A stretch of DNA of 64,000 nt, taken from NCBI RefSeq assembly GCF_018263855.1, contig NZ_CP073318.1, forward strand, positions 8,990,001 through 9,054,000, written 5' to 3'. Below, in pieces: positions 1-8,412 of the stretch. The first letter of the stretch is position 1. Every line of letters begins with the position of its first letter. The stretch comes from Kutzneria sp. CA-103260. Its GTDB lineage: Bacteria; Actinomycetota; Actinomycetes; Mycobacteriales; Pseudonocardiaceae. The notes under the pieces were generated by a model that saw only the letters and a list, made by a program, of their open reading frames with translations, was not told the DNA's origin and did not search any database. The position numbers were made by a program, and so were the translations under genes.

Positions 1-651
1 CTGGCCCTGCTTGCCTTGCGGGACCTGGATGATCACGGCGTGACGGTGGTGGATCTGTTGCCGGCCAAGCAGGATCCGCCGACGGTCAGCGCCGTGACGG
101 TGCGGGACCGGGACGGTGAACGGACCGTGGTGTCGCACAATGCCGCCGGCACAACGCTTCTGCCGCCGGTGGAGATCCTGGGCTCGGACGCCGTGCTGGT
201 CGACGGGCACCATCCGGCGCTGGCGCTGCGGGTGGCGAAGGCGACCGCCCCGGTGGTGCTGGACGCCGGCAGCCTCAAGGACGTGCACTCCGAACTGCTG
301 CCGCTGGTGGATGTCTGCGCCTGCTCGGCCGCTTATCCGCTCGGCACAAGGGAGTTGCACGACCGCGGCGTGCCGGTGGTGATCCGCACGCACGGCCCCG
401 GCGCGGTCGAGTGGTCGTGCGGCGGCCGGACCGGAGAGGTCGTGGCCCAGCGGGTCGCGGCCCGGGACACGTCCGGCGCCGGCGACGTCTGGCACGGGGC
501 GCTGACCTTCGGCATCGGGCGGCTCGGCCGGGTGCCGACCGCCGACGAGCTGCCGGGCCTGATCGACCTGGCCAACCGGGTCGCGAGCGTCAAGGTGCGA
601 CACGTCGGCCCGCGGGGCTGGGTCGACGAGGTGCGAGGGGGAACTTGGTGA
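1..651 (+). CDS. PfkB-family carbohydrate kinase, C-terminal part
   Basis: The reading frame is open from the first base, so the 5' end lies outside the window; at least 216 residues remain. The C-terminal part carries RDTSGAGDVWHG, the PfkB/ribokinase signature in which the GAGD loop forms the anion hole and Asp is the catalytic base. It phosphorylates a sugar or related alcohol with ATP in the cytoplasm; the substrate cannot be read from this part. The stop codon overlaps the GTG start of the next kinase by four bases (GTGA), so the two are translationally coupled and probably act on related substrates. Confidence 0.85.
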   Translation: MALLALRDLDDHGVTVVDLLPAKQDPPTVSAVTVRDRDGERTVVSHNAAGTTLLPPVEILGSDAVLVDGHHPALALRVAKATAPVVLDAGSLKDVHSELLPLVDVCACSAAYPLGTRELHDRGVPVVIRTHGPGAVEWSCGGRTGEVVAQRVAARDTSGAGDVWHGALTFGIGRLGRVPTADELPGLIDLANRVASVKVRHVGPRGWVDEVRGGTW

Positions 652-1271
652 GGTTCGACGACCTGGTGGCCCGAGCCGAACGGCTGGCGGTCACCGGCCG
701 GCGATCGGTGCTGGGCATCTGCGGCGCGCCCGGCGCCGGCAAGTCCACCTTGGCGGCACGCGTCGTCGACGCGCTCGGCTACCGGGCCGTGCTCGTCGGC
801 ATGGACGGCTTCCACCTGGCCCAGCGCGAGCTGAACCGGCTGGGCCGGGCCGAGCGCAAGGGCGCGCCCGACACCTTCGACGCCGCCGGCTACGTCGACC
901 TGCTCGACCGCCTGCGCCGGCACGGCCCCGACACCGTCTACGCCCCCGAGTTCCGGCGCGAGATCGAGGAGCCGATCGCCTGCGCCGTGCCGGTGCCCCG
1001 GGAGGTCCCGCTCGTCGTCACCGAGGGCAACTACCTGCTGCTGACCGACAATCCGTGGGACCGGGTCCGGCCGCTGCTGGACGAGGCCTGGTTCCTGGCC
1101 CCGGCCGAGCCGGTCCGGATTGCCCGGCTGATCGCCCGTCACGAGGCGTTCGGTCGCCCGCCCGAGCAGGCCCGCGGTCGCGCGTTAGGCTCCGATCAGG
1201 CCAACGCGGTGCGGGTCGACGCCACTTCGGGGCGAGCCGACCTGGTCATCGCTGAGGAGGAGCTGACGTGA
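648..1271 (+). CDS. Nucleoside/sugar kinase of the uridine kinase-like P-loop family
   Basis: The 207-residue protein has a Walker A loop GAPGAGKST at residues 26-34, followed by GMDGFHL and an acidic segment typical of the phosphoribulokinase/uridine kinase superfamily (FrcK/YggC type). It transfers ATP phosphate to a small cytoplasmic substrate; the exact one is not visible. The start is GTG at 648, overlapping the PfkB stop and preceded by the purine-rich GAGGGGGA. The 3' end again overlaps the next gene by GTGA, giving a three-gene operon. Confidence 0.8.
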   Translation: MRFDDLVARAERLAVTGRRSVLGICGAPGAGKSTLAARVVDALGYRAVLVGMDGFHLAQRELNRLGRAERKGAPDTFDAAGYVDLLDRLRRHGPDTVYAPEFRREIEEPIACAVPVPREVPLVVTEGNYLLLTDNPWDRVRPLLDEAWFLAPAEPVRIARLIARHEAFGRPPEQARGRALGSDQANAVRVDATSGRADLVIAEEELT

Positions 1272-1657
1272 TCAGGGAACTGCTGACCTCGGCCAGGACG
1301 ATCGCCGTTGTCGGGCTGTCGACCCAGCCGTGGAAGGCCGCGCACTCGGTGCCGGCCTCGCTCAAGGCCGCCGGCTACCGGGTGATCCCGGTGCACCCGA
1401 GCGCCGAGGAGATCCTCGGTGAGAAGGCCTACCGCAGCCTGCTCGACATCCCGGACAAGATCGACATCGTGGACGTCTTCCGCCCCGCCGCCGAGGCTCC
1501 GGCCATCGCCGAACAGGCCGTGCAGATCAAGGCCGGCGCACTGTGGCTGCAACTGGGCATCGTCAGCCCGCAGGCCCGGGAGATCGCCGACGCCGCCGGC
1601 CTGCCCTACGTCGAGGACCGCTGCATCGCCGTCGAACGGTCAAGGCTGGGCGTGTAG
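1268..1657 (+). CDS. CoA-binding domain protein (YccU type)
   Basis: This 129-residue single-domain protein has a Rossmann-like fold. The N-terminus reads TIAVVGLSTQPWKAAHSV and the C-terminal part has VEDRCIAVE with a conserved Cys. The family (COG1832, YccU-like) binds CoA or a similar nucleotide; its physiological role is not established. It is the last gene of the kinase operon, coupled by a GTGA overlap. Its 3' end overlaps the convergent gene by 18 bases. Confidence 0.85.
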   Translation: MIRELLTSARTIAVVGLSTQPWKAAHSVPASLKAAGYRVIPVHPSAEEILGEKAYRSLLDIPDKIDIVDVFRPAAEAPAIAEQAVQIKAGALWLQLGIVSPQAREIADAAGLPYVEDRCIAVERSRLGV

Positions 1658-1984
1658 CCGATCGGTCGGCACCGGCAGCGTGAACAGCGCGCCGATGTCG
1701 GCCGCGTAGTCGATGCTTTTCACCCGAACGTGGTCGGCATCGGCCTCGATCACCTGCACCGCGATCGGCTCCGCCCGGTCCGGCAGGGTCAGCAGCCAGC
1801 GCCCGGCCAGGTAGCTCAGGCCGATCTCGTCCAGCACCGCCGCCGCGTCGTGCTCGTCGCCGGCCTCGCCCAGCGGGTGCCCGAACAGCGTCACCGGCAC
1901 GAAGCCGGCCTCGCCCGGCCGCAGGTAGCCGAGCAGTTCGCCGTCCTCGTCACGGTGATGCGGAAGCCAGTCCTGGGGGATCAC
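1640..1984 (-). CDS. Conserved hypothetical protein, 114 aa
   Basis: I do not recognise a family. The protein begins VIPQDWLPHHRD and is rich in acidic and aliphatic residues, with a pattern suggesting a small mixed alpha/beta domain and no membrane segment. The GTG start at 1984 overlaps the stop of the upstream MarR gene by four bases, so it is translationally coupled to that regulator. Codon third positions are strongly GC-biased, as in its neighbours, which supports a real gene. Function unknown. Confidence 0.65.
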   Translation of the reverse strand: MIPQDWLPHHRDEDGELLGYLRPGEAGFVPVTLFGHPLGEAGDEHDAAAVLDEIGLSYLAGRWLLTLPDRAEPIAVQVIEADADHVRVKSIDYAADIGALFTLPVPTDRLHAQP

Positions 1985-2430
1985 GCTTGCAGTCTCCCGA
2001 CCCGGTCGAGCGGTTTTCCGCCGGCGAGGGCCTTCCCCAGGATCCGGACCAGCTCCTGCTGGTCCTCCGCGCTCAGGTTCGAGACCGGCGAGGCGTGGGT
2101 GAAGGCCGTGATCACTTCCTGGCGGGCGGCCCGGCCGGCATCGGTGAGGGACAGCACGCGGTAGCGGCGGTTCCTCGGGTCCTCGGCGCGGGTGACGTAG
2201 TCGAGCTTCACCAGCCGGTCGGAGATGAACGTGAGGCTGGAGGCGGCGCAGCGCAGGCGTTGCGCCAGCACGCCCATGGTGGGCGGCGGCTCGGCCGGGT
2301 CGATGGCCCACAGCGCGTAGGCGGTGGCGAGGGTCAGCCCCAGCCGGTCGAGATCGGCCTCGGCGCCGTGGGTCGTCTCCATCATCGTTTCCCACACGGC
2401 TTCGAGCGCGGTCGACGGCGGGTTGTGCAT
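1981..2430 (-). CDS. MarR-family transcriptional regulator
   Basis: The protein has 149 residues. A winged helix-turn-helix covers roughly residues 45-110, with TMGVLAQRLRCAASSLTFISDRLVKLDYVTR (read as two parts: recognition helix ASSLTFISDRL, wing RAEDPRNRRYRVLSLT). MarR proteins are cytoplasmic dimers that repress nearby genes until a small ligand binds. It starts at ATG 2430, 41 bases from the end of the DedA gene on the same strand, and is coupled to the downstream hypothetical gene. The regulated target is not obvious. Confidence 0.85.
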   Translation of the reverse strand: MHNPPSTALEAVWETMMETTHGAEADLDRLGLTLATAYALWAIDPAEPPPTMGVLAQRLRCAASSLTFISDRLVKLDYVTRAEDPRNRRYRVLSLTDAGRAARQEVITAFTHASPVSNLSAEDQQELVRILGKALAGGKPLDRVGRLQA

Positions 2431-2471
2431 GCCTCGATGGTATGGGGCTTGAACTCTTCGGGACCGTACGG

Positions 2472-3110
2472 TCAGGCGTCGACGGGCGACTCTTCCTCGG
2501 CCGGCCGGCGGCTGTCCTGGCGGTACTGGACGACGCCGATGACGGTGGTGGTGAGCACGACGCCGACGGCGACGACCAGGGCGGCGGTCTTGAGCCAGGG
2601 GACCTGGTCGAGCAGGCCGGTGCCGAAGTAGCCGATGGTCATGAACACGCCGACCCACGCGCCGGTGCTGACGACGGAGGCGAGCAGGAACTTCACCGGG
2701 TTCATCCGGGCCGCGCCGGCGATGGTGGGGACGACGGTGCGCACCCACGGGACCATGCGGGCCAGGGTGACGGCCCAGAATCCCCAGCCGTCCAGGAGCC
2801 GCTGGGCCCGTTCCAGGTTGCGCCGGTTGAGGATCTTGCCGTCGCGCCGGGCCACGAACTTGTGGCCGGTCTTGCGGGCGAACAGGTAGCCGCACTGCCC
2901 GCCGCCGACGCCGGCGGCCCAGGCCAGGCCGGCGAACAGCCACGCCTGGCCCCAGTGGTGCTGCTGGGCGAAGAAGATGCCGGCGGTGAACAGCAGTGAG
3001 TCGCCAGGGAAGAGCAGGCCGATCAGGAAGCCGCACTCGACGAAAATGCACACGAGAGCGATCACCGTCAGCACTACGGGGCCGACGGCGTCCAGTGAAC
3101 CGAAGGCCAT
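2472..3110 (-). CDS. DedA-family membrane protein
   Basis: The 212-residue integral membrane protein shows both DedA signatures: LLFPGDSLLF near residues 28-37 and ARMVPWVRTVVPTIAG near 110-125, the re-entrant and Arg-containing segments of the VTT/DedA domain. DedA proteins are thought to act as lipid (undecaprenyl phosphate or phospholipid) flippases or scramblases in the cytoplasmic membrane. ATG 3110 was chosen; a GTG 15 bases upstream is also possible. It is one of two DedA proteins in the window (the other at 9870-10625). Confidence 0.85.
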   Translation of the reverse strand: MAFGSLDAVGPVVLTVIALVCIFVECGFLIGLLFPGDSLLFTAGIFFAQQHHWGQAWLFAGLAWAAGVGGGQCGYLFARKTGHKFVARRDGKILNRRNLERAQRLLDGWGFWAVTLARMVPWVRTVVPTIAGAARMNPVKFLLASVVSTGAWVGVFMTIGYFGTGLLDQVPWLKTAALVVAVGVVLTTTVIGVVQYRQDSRRPAEEESPVDA

Positions 3111-3149
3111 CTCGTGCGTGGGCACGCTCGACACCCTATGTCGTCGCCA

Positions 3150-3189
3150 CGGCGGCTGTCCCCGAACCGTGTGAAGGGGACAGCCGCCG
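3150..3189 (-). terminator. Perfect 14-bp hairpin downstream of the MFS gene
   Basis: Arms at 3150-3163 (CGGCGGCTGTCCCC) and 3176-3189 are perfectly complementary with a 12-nt loop. The hairpin starts 13 bases after the stop of the MFS transporter read on the minus strand and lies before the DedA gene. There is no T-tract, which is common for actinobacterial terminators. Confidence 0.7.
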
Positions 3190-3201
3190 CGTTGGTGAGT
3201 G

Positions 3202-5799
3202 CTACTCCGGGTAGCCCAGCTCCACGTCGTGGACGGCTTCCTGACCTGCGGTGACGCGCAGCGCGGCGGCCACCGGCGGGTATCCGCTGGCGATGACCGT
3301 GTAGTCGCCTTCGGACAGATCACCGAAGTTGTACTGCCCGTCCGTACCCGTGGTGGCGACCGCCACGACCTGCCCGTCCGGTGACACCAGGGTCACCCGG
3401 GCGTCGGCCAGCGGCAACCCGTCCAGGCCACGGGCCACGCCCTCCAGGGTCGCGCCGCCGGTCAGTTCGACGTCCTGCCGGGTGGTGCCGCTGTCGCCGA
3501 TGCTCACCGGCAGCGCGGTCGGCCGGTGCGAGGCGGCGCTGACGACCAGGGTGTAGTCGCCGCCGACCAGCTCACGGAACTGGTAGGAGCCACCGGCGTC
3601 GGTGGACCGCGAGCCCACGACCTCGCCGCGGGTGTCGGCCAGCGTGACGGTGGCCTCGACCACCGGGGCGCCGCCGAGCGCGGTGACCACGCCGACCAGC
3701 CCGCCGGTGCCGGCCAGCACCACGTCGAAGTCCACCGGAGCCCCGTTGACCACGACGGTGGAGGCCTGCGGCTGGTGCGAGCCGGCCGAGGCGATCAGCA
3801 CGTACGTGCCGTTGGCCGGCGCGGCCAGGTCGTAGCCGCCGTCCTGCCCGCTGACGGTCCGGCCCACCTGCTTGCCGTTCAGGTCGATCACGGTGAGCGC
3901 GGCGGCGTCCACCGGGCTGCCGTCGGGCCGCCGCACGAAACCGCGGACCGGGGTGCCGACCAGGAGGGAGCCCTCCAGGTGCGAGTGGCCGTTTCCCCCA
4001 GAACCATTGACACTGCCGTTTCCGTTCAGCGCGTGCCGGCCGTTGGTGTCGAACGGCTCGGTGGCGGTGGCCACCGCGGCCGGCACCGGCTCGGGCTCCG
4101 GGGCGGTCAGCAGCACGCCGTCCTCGGCCGCCTGGGCCTGGATGCCGGACTGCGTGCGCAGCGGCACCTCCTTGGTGAACACCGTCAGCACGAAGGCCAC
4201 GGCGGCCACGATCGCGGCGCCGAAGAACACGATGTGCATCGCGTTCGTGAAGCCCTCCTGGAACGGCTGGGCCAGGACCGCCGGGTTGAGCTGCTGGATG
4301 AACGAGGAGTCCTGCAGCGCGCCGCCGGCGCCGCCGCCCTTGAGCGCCGAGAACAGCGGCGCGTTGGCCGGGTTCTGGACCACCGACGGGGTGTGGATGG
4401 CGGTCTGGAACGCCTGCGTCGGCACGATCGCCTTGAACGCGTCGGCGATCTTGTCGCCCACCGTGCTGAACAGCAGCGACAGGAAGACCGCGGTGCCGAC
4501 GGTGCCGCCCATCGACCGGAAGAAGGTCGCCGACGAGGTGGCCACACCCATGTCCCGCGGCGGCACCGCGTTCTGGGTGGCCAGGGTCAGCGTCTGCATG
4601 CACAGGCCCAGGCCGATGCCGAAGATCGCCATGTAGATGTCGACCTCGACCAGGCTGGTGTCCCAGTGCAGCTGGGTGGCGAACAGCACGGCGCCGGCGA
4701 TCAGCAGCACGGTGCCGATGACCGGGAAGACCTTGTACCGGCCGGTGCGCGAGGTGATGATGCCGGAGCCGAGCGAGGCGATCATCATCGACAGCACGAA
4801 CGGCAGCATCAGCAGGCCGGACTGGGTCGGGGTGTTGCCCTTCACGATCTGCAGGTACTGCGGGATCATCGCGATCCCGCCGAACATCGCCACGCCGACC
4901 AGCACGCCGGTGATCGAGGTCAGGCTGAACACCGAGCTGCGGAACAGCCGCAGCGGGATCAGGGCGTCGTCCTTGGCGTAGTGCTCGGCGACCACGAAGG
5001 CGATCAGGCCGACCGCGCCGACGATGTAGCAGATCCAGGCGTTCTGCGAGGTCCAGCCCCAGTCGCGGCCCTGCTCGGCCACGATCAGCAGCGGCACCAG
5101 GCCGATGGAGATGAACGCCGAACCCAGCCAGTCGATGCGCCGCTTCACGTTGCTGGCCCGGCGCGGCAGGTTGAGCACGATGGCCACGACCGCGAAGGCG
5201 GCGATGCCGATCGGCACGTTCACCAGGAACACCCAGCGCCAGCCGTCGATGCCCAGAATGCTGGACTGGCCGGCCAGGGCGCCGCCGATGACCGGGCCGA
5301 GCACGCTGGAGGTGCCGAACACGGCCAGGAACATGCCCTGGTAGCGGGCCCGCTCGCGGGGCGGCACGATGTCGCCGATGATGGCCAGGGCCAGCGACAT
5401 CAGGCCGCCGGCGCCGATGCCCTGGAACGCGCGGAACGCGGCCAGTTCGTACATCGACGTGGAGAAGGTGCAGGCCAGCGAGCCGACCACGAAGATCAGG
5501 ATCGCGGCCAGGTAGAACGGCTTGCGGCCGTACATGTCGGACAGCTTGCCGTACAGCGGCGTGGCGATGGTCGAGGTGATCAGGTAGGCGGTGGTTGCCC
5601 AGGCCTGCTCGTCCAGGCCGTGCAGCTGGTCGGCGATGGTGCGGATGGCGGTGGAGACGATGGTCTGGTCCAGCGCCGCCAGGAACATGCCCAGCATCAG
5701 GCCGGACAGGATGGTGAGGATCTGTCGGTGGGTGAATGTCCCCGGGACGTGCTCCGCCTTGCTGGTGGGCGCCGCCACCGGAGCGGCCGTGCTCGTCAT
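3202..5799 (-). CDS. MFS drug:H+ antiporter (EmrB/QacA type) with three carboxypeptidase-regulatory-like repeats
   Basis: The protein has 865 residues; ordinary DHA2 transporters have about 450-550. Residues ~25-560 form the 14-helix DHA2 transporter, with LDQTIVSTAI in TM1 (motif D) and GKLSDMYGRKPF as motif A. After a Gly/Asn-rich linker come three tandem domains of ~80 residues near 610-865, each with a G-x-V/A ... G-G-x-Y-x-F/L-x-x-L ... G-x-Y-x-x-x-A-S-G pattern like the carboxypeptidase D regulatory (prealbumin-like) fold. It should export hydrophobic drugs or metabolites by proton antiport. The stop/start ATGA overlap with the upstream MarR gene indicates that the regulator controls it in one operon. 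Confidence 0.9.
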   Translation of the reverse strand: MTSTAAPVAAPTSKAEHVPGTFTHRQILTILSGLMLGMFLAALDQTIVSTAIRTIADQLHGLDEQAWATTAYLITSTIATPLYGKLSDMYGRKPFYLAAILIFVVGSLACTFSTSMYELAAFRAFQGIGAGGLMSLALAIIGDIVPPRERARYQGMFLAVFGTSSVLGPVIGGALAGQSSILGIDGWRWVFLVNVPIGIAAFAVVAIVLNLPRRASNVKRRIDWLGSAFISIGLVPLLIVAEQGRDWGWTSQNAWICYIVGAVGLIAFVVAEHYAKDDALIPLRLFRSSVFSLTSITGVLVGVAMFGGIAMIPQYLQIVKGNTPTQSGLLMLPFVLSMMIASLGSGIITSRTGRYKVFPVIGTVLLIAGAVLFATQLHWDTSLVEVDIYMAIFGIGLGLCMQTLTLATQNAVPPRDMGVATSSATFFRSMGGTVGTAVFLSLLFSTVGDKIADAFKAIVPTQAFQTAIHTPSVVQNPANAPLFSALKGGGAGGALQDSSFIQQLNPAVLAQPFQEGFTNAMHIVFFGAAIVAAVAFVLTVFTKEVPLRTQSGIQAQAAEDGVLLTAPEPEPVPAAVATATEPFDTNGRHALNGNGSVNGSGGNGHSHLEGSLLVGTPVRGFVRRPDGSPVDAAALTVIDLNGKQVGRTVSGQDGGYDLAAPANGTYVLIASAGSHQPQASTVVVNGAPVDFDVVLAGTGGLVGVVTALGGAPVVEATVTLADTRGEVVGSRSTDAGGSYQFRELVGGDYTLVVSAASHRPTALPVSIGDSGTTRQDVELTGGATLEGVARGLDGLPLADARVTLVSPDGQVVAVATTGTDGQYNFGDLSEGDYTVIASGYPPVAAALRVTAGQEAVHDVELGYPE

Positions 5800-6293
5800 C
5801 GTGTTGCCTTTCGCTGCTCGGCGATCGCGGTGGCCAACTGCGGTCGGTAGTTCTCGATGTCGGTGTTGAGCGCGTCGAACAGCTCCACGAGCTGTTGGCG
5901 GCGCGCGATCGACCAGGTCCCCAGCATCTGGTCGATGTGGTGGTTGCGCTCGGCGCGCAGGTCGTCGAAGAGCTGGGTGCCGGCGTCGGTGGCGGCAAGC
6001 AGGCAGGCGCGCCCGTCCAGCGGATCGGCCCGCCGTTCGACCAGGCCGGCACGGACCAGTTGGGCCACCTGTCGGCTGACCGTGGACGGGTCCGAATGGA
6101 CCGCGTCGGCCAGCGCGCTGGTCCGTTGCGGGCCGTTGAGTACCAGGTTGGCCATCAGCATGTAGCCGGCCTTCTCGACGCCGTGCGGCTTGTCGTTGAA
6201 CTGGTGGTGGGCCCGCTCCAGCAGCCGAAGGAAGCGGACCAGCTGGAGCCCCAGCTGGTCGGCGTTGTCCAGCCGCTCCTGGGTCGTCTCCAT
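5796..6293 (-). CDS. MarR-family regulator of the MFS transporter
   Basis: The 165-residue protein has a winged HTH with TSALADAVHSDPSTVSRQV (residues ~58-76) and wing RADPLDGRACLLAAT. It is the first gene of a two-gene operon with the MFS exporter (ATGA overlap), the usual arrangement for a MarR repressor that is relieved by the exported compound. A start at ATG 6293 follows GAGGTAG. Two overlapping palindromes lie 25-47 bases upstream and are the likely autoregulatory operator. Confidence 0.9.
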   Translation of the reverse strand: METTQERLDNADQLGLQLVRFLRLLERAHHQFNDKPHGVEKAGYMLMANLVLNGPQRTSALADAVHSDPSTVSRQVAQLVRAGLVERRADPLDGRACLLAATDAGTQLFDDLRAERNHHIDQMLGTWSIARRQQLVELFDALNTDIENYRPQLATAIAEQRKATR

Positions 6294-6317
6294 GTCCTAC
6301 CTCCCTCGAAGATCGAT

Positions 6318-6340
6318 GGTTGCTTCAACCAATCAGTTGG
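6318..6340. promoter_or_regulatory. Candidate MarR operator: two overlapping palindromes
   Basis: GGTTG-CTT-CAACC (6318-6330) overlaps CCAA-TCAG-TTGG (6329-6340). They sit between the MarR start (6293) and the divergent oxidase (6411), next to an AT-richer stretch with TACTAT on the minus strand that may be the -10 box. Binding by this MarR is inferred from position only. Confidence 0.45.
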
Positions 6341-6428
6341 ATAGTACAAGCATCTGTCCGAACAGAGTAGTGGGCAAGTCCAATCGTTGTGAGACTCAAC
6401 ACTCGACCGGGTGACTAACGTGAACTGC

Positions 6429-7811
6429 ATGAACGCCGTCGTTCAGGCCCTGCGGGACGCGCTCGGATCCGACTCGGTCCGGGTCGACCCTGACGTCACC
6501 GCCTCCTACAGCCGCGACATGATGCCGCTGGCCCCGGTCGGGCAGCCGCTGGCCGTGGTGTTTCCCGAGAACGCCGAGCAGGTGCAGGCCGTGGTCCGCA
6601 TCTGTGGCGGGGCGGGCGTGCCGATCGTGCCGCGCGGCGCCGGCAGCGGCCTGTCCGGCGCGGCCAACGCCATCGACGGCTGCGTGCTGCTGGTGACCAC
6701 CCGGATGAAGGCCATCCTGGAGATCGACCAGGACAACCGGCTGGCTGTGGTCGAGCCGGGCGTGGTCAACCTGGACCTGCGCGACGCCGTGGAGAAGCAC
6801 GGCCTGTTCTACCCGCCGGACCCGTCCAGCTACGACTGGTGCTCCATCGGCGGCAACCTGTCCACCAATGCCGGCGGCCTGTGCTGCGTGAAGTACGGCG
6901 TGACCACGGATTCCGTGCTGGGACTGGAAGTCGTGCTCGCGGACGGCTCGCTGCTCAAGACCGGCCGCCGCACCGTGAAGGGTGTCGCCGGCTACGACCT
7001 GACCAAGCTGTTCATCGGCAGCGAGGGCACGCTTGGCGTGATCACCAAGGCGGTGCTGGCGCTGCGGCCGCTGCCGCAGGTGCCCGCCACCCTGATGGCG
7101 GCGTTCAGCACCACCGAGGCGGCCGGCGTGGCGGTGACCAGCATCGTGCGCGCCGGCGTCGTGCCGTCCCTGATGGAGATCATGGACGCGGTCTCCATCA
7201 AGGCCGCCGAGCAGTACCTCAAGACCGAGGTCGGCCCGCCCGGCTGTGAGGCGTTGCTGCTGTGCCAGTCCGACGCCGGCGGCGAGGTGGCCCGGCTGGA
7301 GCTGGAGAAGGTGGAACTGGCCTGCCAGGCCGCCGGCGCCGACCTGACCTACGTGACGACCGATCTGGCCGAGGGCAAGATGCTGCTGGCCGCCCGGCGG
7401 GCCGTGCTGACCGCGCTGGAGATCTACGGCACCTGGCTCACCGACGACCTGTGCGTGCCCCGGACCGCGATCGCCGACCTGATCTCGGGCTGCCAGACCA
7501 TCGGCGAGCGGAACCGGGTCAAGATCGCTGTGGTCGGGCACGCCGGCGACGGCAACATGCACCCGACGCTGGTCTACGACCCCGCCGACGCCGAGGAGTT
7601 CGCTCGGGTCCGGGTCGCCTTCGACGAGATCCTGGCGCTGGCCCTGGGCCTGGGCGGCACGGTGACCGGCGAGCACGGCGTCGGCCGGATCAAGCAGGAG
7701 TGGCTGGCCCGCGAGATCGGGTCGGTGGGGCTGGCCGTGCACCGGTCCATCAAGCAGGCGCTGGACCCGGGCAACCTGTTCAACCCGGGCTCGATGTTCG
7801 CTATGGAATAG
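6429..7811 (+). CDS. FAD-linked oxidase, glycolate oxidase GlcD / D-lactate dehydrogenase type
   Basis: About 460 residues. The N-terminal half is an FAD-binding PCMH domain with PRGAGSGLSGAANA, GGNLSTNAGGLCCVKYG and GSEGTLGVIT. The C-terminal cap has HAGDGNMHP and GTVTGEHGVGRIK, the substrate- and metal-binding histidines of the GlcD/DLD family. It oxidises a D-2-hydroxy acid (glycolate, D-lactate or similar) to the keto acid. ATG 6429 is used; GTG 6411 and 6420 are in frame and none has a clear ribosome binding site, so the start is uncertain. No GlcE or GlcF partner is adjacent, which favours the single-subunit type. Confidence 0.85.
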   Translation: MNAVVQALRDALGSDSVRVDPDVTASYSRDMMPLAPVGQPLAVVFPENAEQVQAVVRICGGAGVPIVPRGAGSGLSGAANAIDGCVLLVTTRMKAILEIDQDNRLAVVEPGVVNLDLRDAVEKHGLFYPPDPSSYDWCSIGGNLSTNAGGLCCVKYGVTTDSVLGLEVVLADGSLLKTGRRTVKGVAGYDLTKLFIGSEGTLGVITKAVLALRPLPQVPATLMAAFSTTEAAGVAVTSIVRAGVVPSLMEIMDAVSIKAAEQYLKTEVGPPGCEALLLCQSDAGGEVARLELEKVELACQAAGADLTYVTTDLAEGKMLLAARRAVLTALEIYGTWLTDDLCVPRTAIADLISGCQTIGERNRVKIAVVGHAGDGNMHPTLVYDPADAEEFARVRVAFDEILALALGLGGTVTGEHGVGRIKQEWLAREIGSVGLAVHRSIKQALDPGNLFNPGSMFAME

Positions 7812-8412
7812 CCCGGAACCCGACCTGGCGCAGTACCCGCAGCACGAACTCGTGCACGTCGTCGTGGCGGGGCGGCACCAGCAGCCGGTAGAACAGCGCG
7901 CCGATGATGATGTCCACCACCACCTCGGGGTCGGAGTCCGCCGGCAGCAGGCCCTCCCGTACGGCCCGCTCGATCAGGCGGACCCCGCCTTCCCGGCGGC
8001 GGGCCCCGGACGCCGCCCAGAAGGCGTCGAACAGCTCCGGGTGGCTGAAGGTGGAGCCCATCAGCTGGGCCAGCAGCGGGGCCAGATTGCGGTCGGCGAC
8101 GGCGTCGGCCATCGAGCCGACCATTCGGGCCAGCACCTCCGGGTAGGGCAGGGTGTCGTACTCCTCGTCGGTCAGGTCCGGCGCGTTGCGGCCGTAGACG
8201 ATGGCCTGGGCCAGCAGCTCCTCCTTGGACGACCAGCGCCGGTAGACGGTCAGCCGGGCCACGCCGGCCCGCTTGGCGATCTGCTCGATGCTGGTGCCGT
8301 CGACCCCGCGCTCCGCGAACAGGTCCAGCGCCGCCCGCAGGATCGCCGTGTCGGCCTCGGGGTCCCGGGGCCGACCGGCGGACTTCAGGTCGTCAGTGTT
8401 GCGCGCAGCCAC
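7801..8412 (-). CDS. TetR-family regulator
   Basis: About 203 residues. The N-terminal HTH contains TSIEQIAKRAGVARLTVYRRW; the C-terminal ligand domain ends PPRHDDVHEFVLRVLRQVG. The start is taken as GTG 8412, which lies inside the 3' end of the flavin monooxygenase; a TTG at 8448 is an alternative. It is co-transcribed with the monooxygenase and probably represses it through the 29-bp palindrome at 9777-9805. Its 3' end overlaps the convergent oxidase by 11 bases. Confidence 0.85.
   Translation of the reverse strand: MAARNTDDLKSAGRPRDPEADTAILRAALDLFAERGVDGTSIEQIAKRAGVARLTVYRRWSSKEELLAQAIVYGRNAPDLTDEEYDTLPYPEVLARMVGSMADAVADRNLAPLLAQLMGSTFSHPELFDAFWAASGARRREGGVRLIERAVREGLLPADSDPEVVVDIIIGALFYRLLVPPRHDDVHEFVLRVLRQVGFRAIP

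Noticed and set aside
1..651. The PfkB kinase as the missing tagatose-6-P kinase of the amino-sugar cluster
   Set aside because: It lies about 11 kb away in a different operon on the other strand, and the substrate-binding N-terminal half is outside the window.
3526..5850. A 774-residue open frame on the plus strand opposite the MFS transporter
   Set aside because: It is the GC-rich shadow of the MFS gene: composition is dominated by Arg, His, Gly, Asp, with no recognisable domain, and the minus strand encodes a clear transporter.
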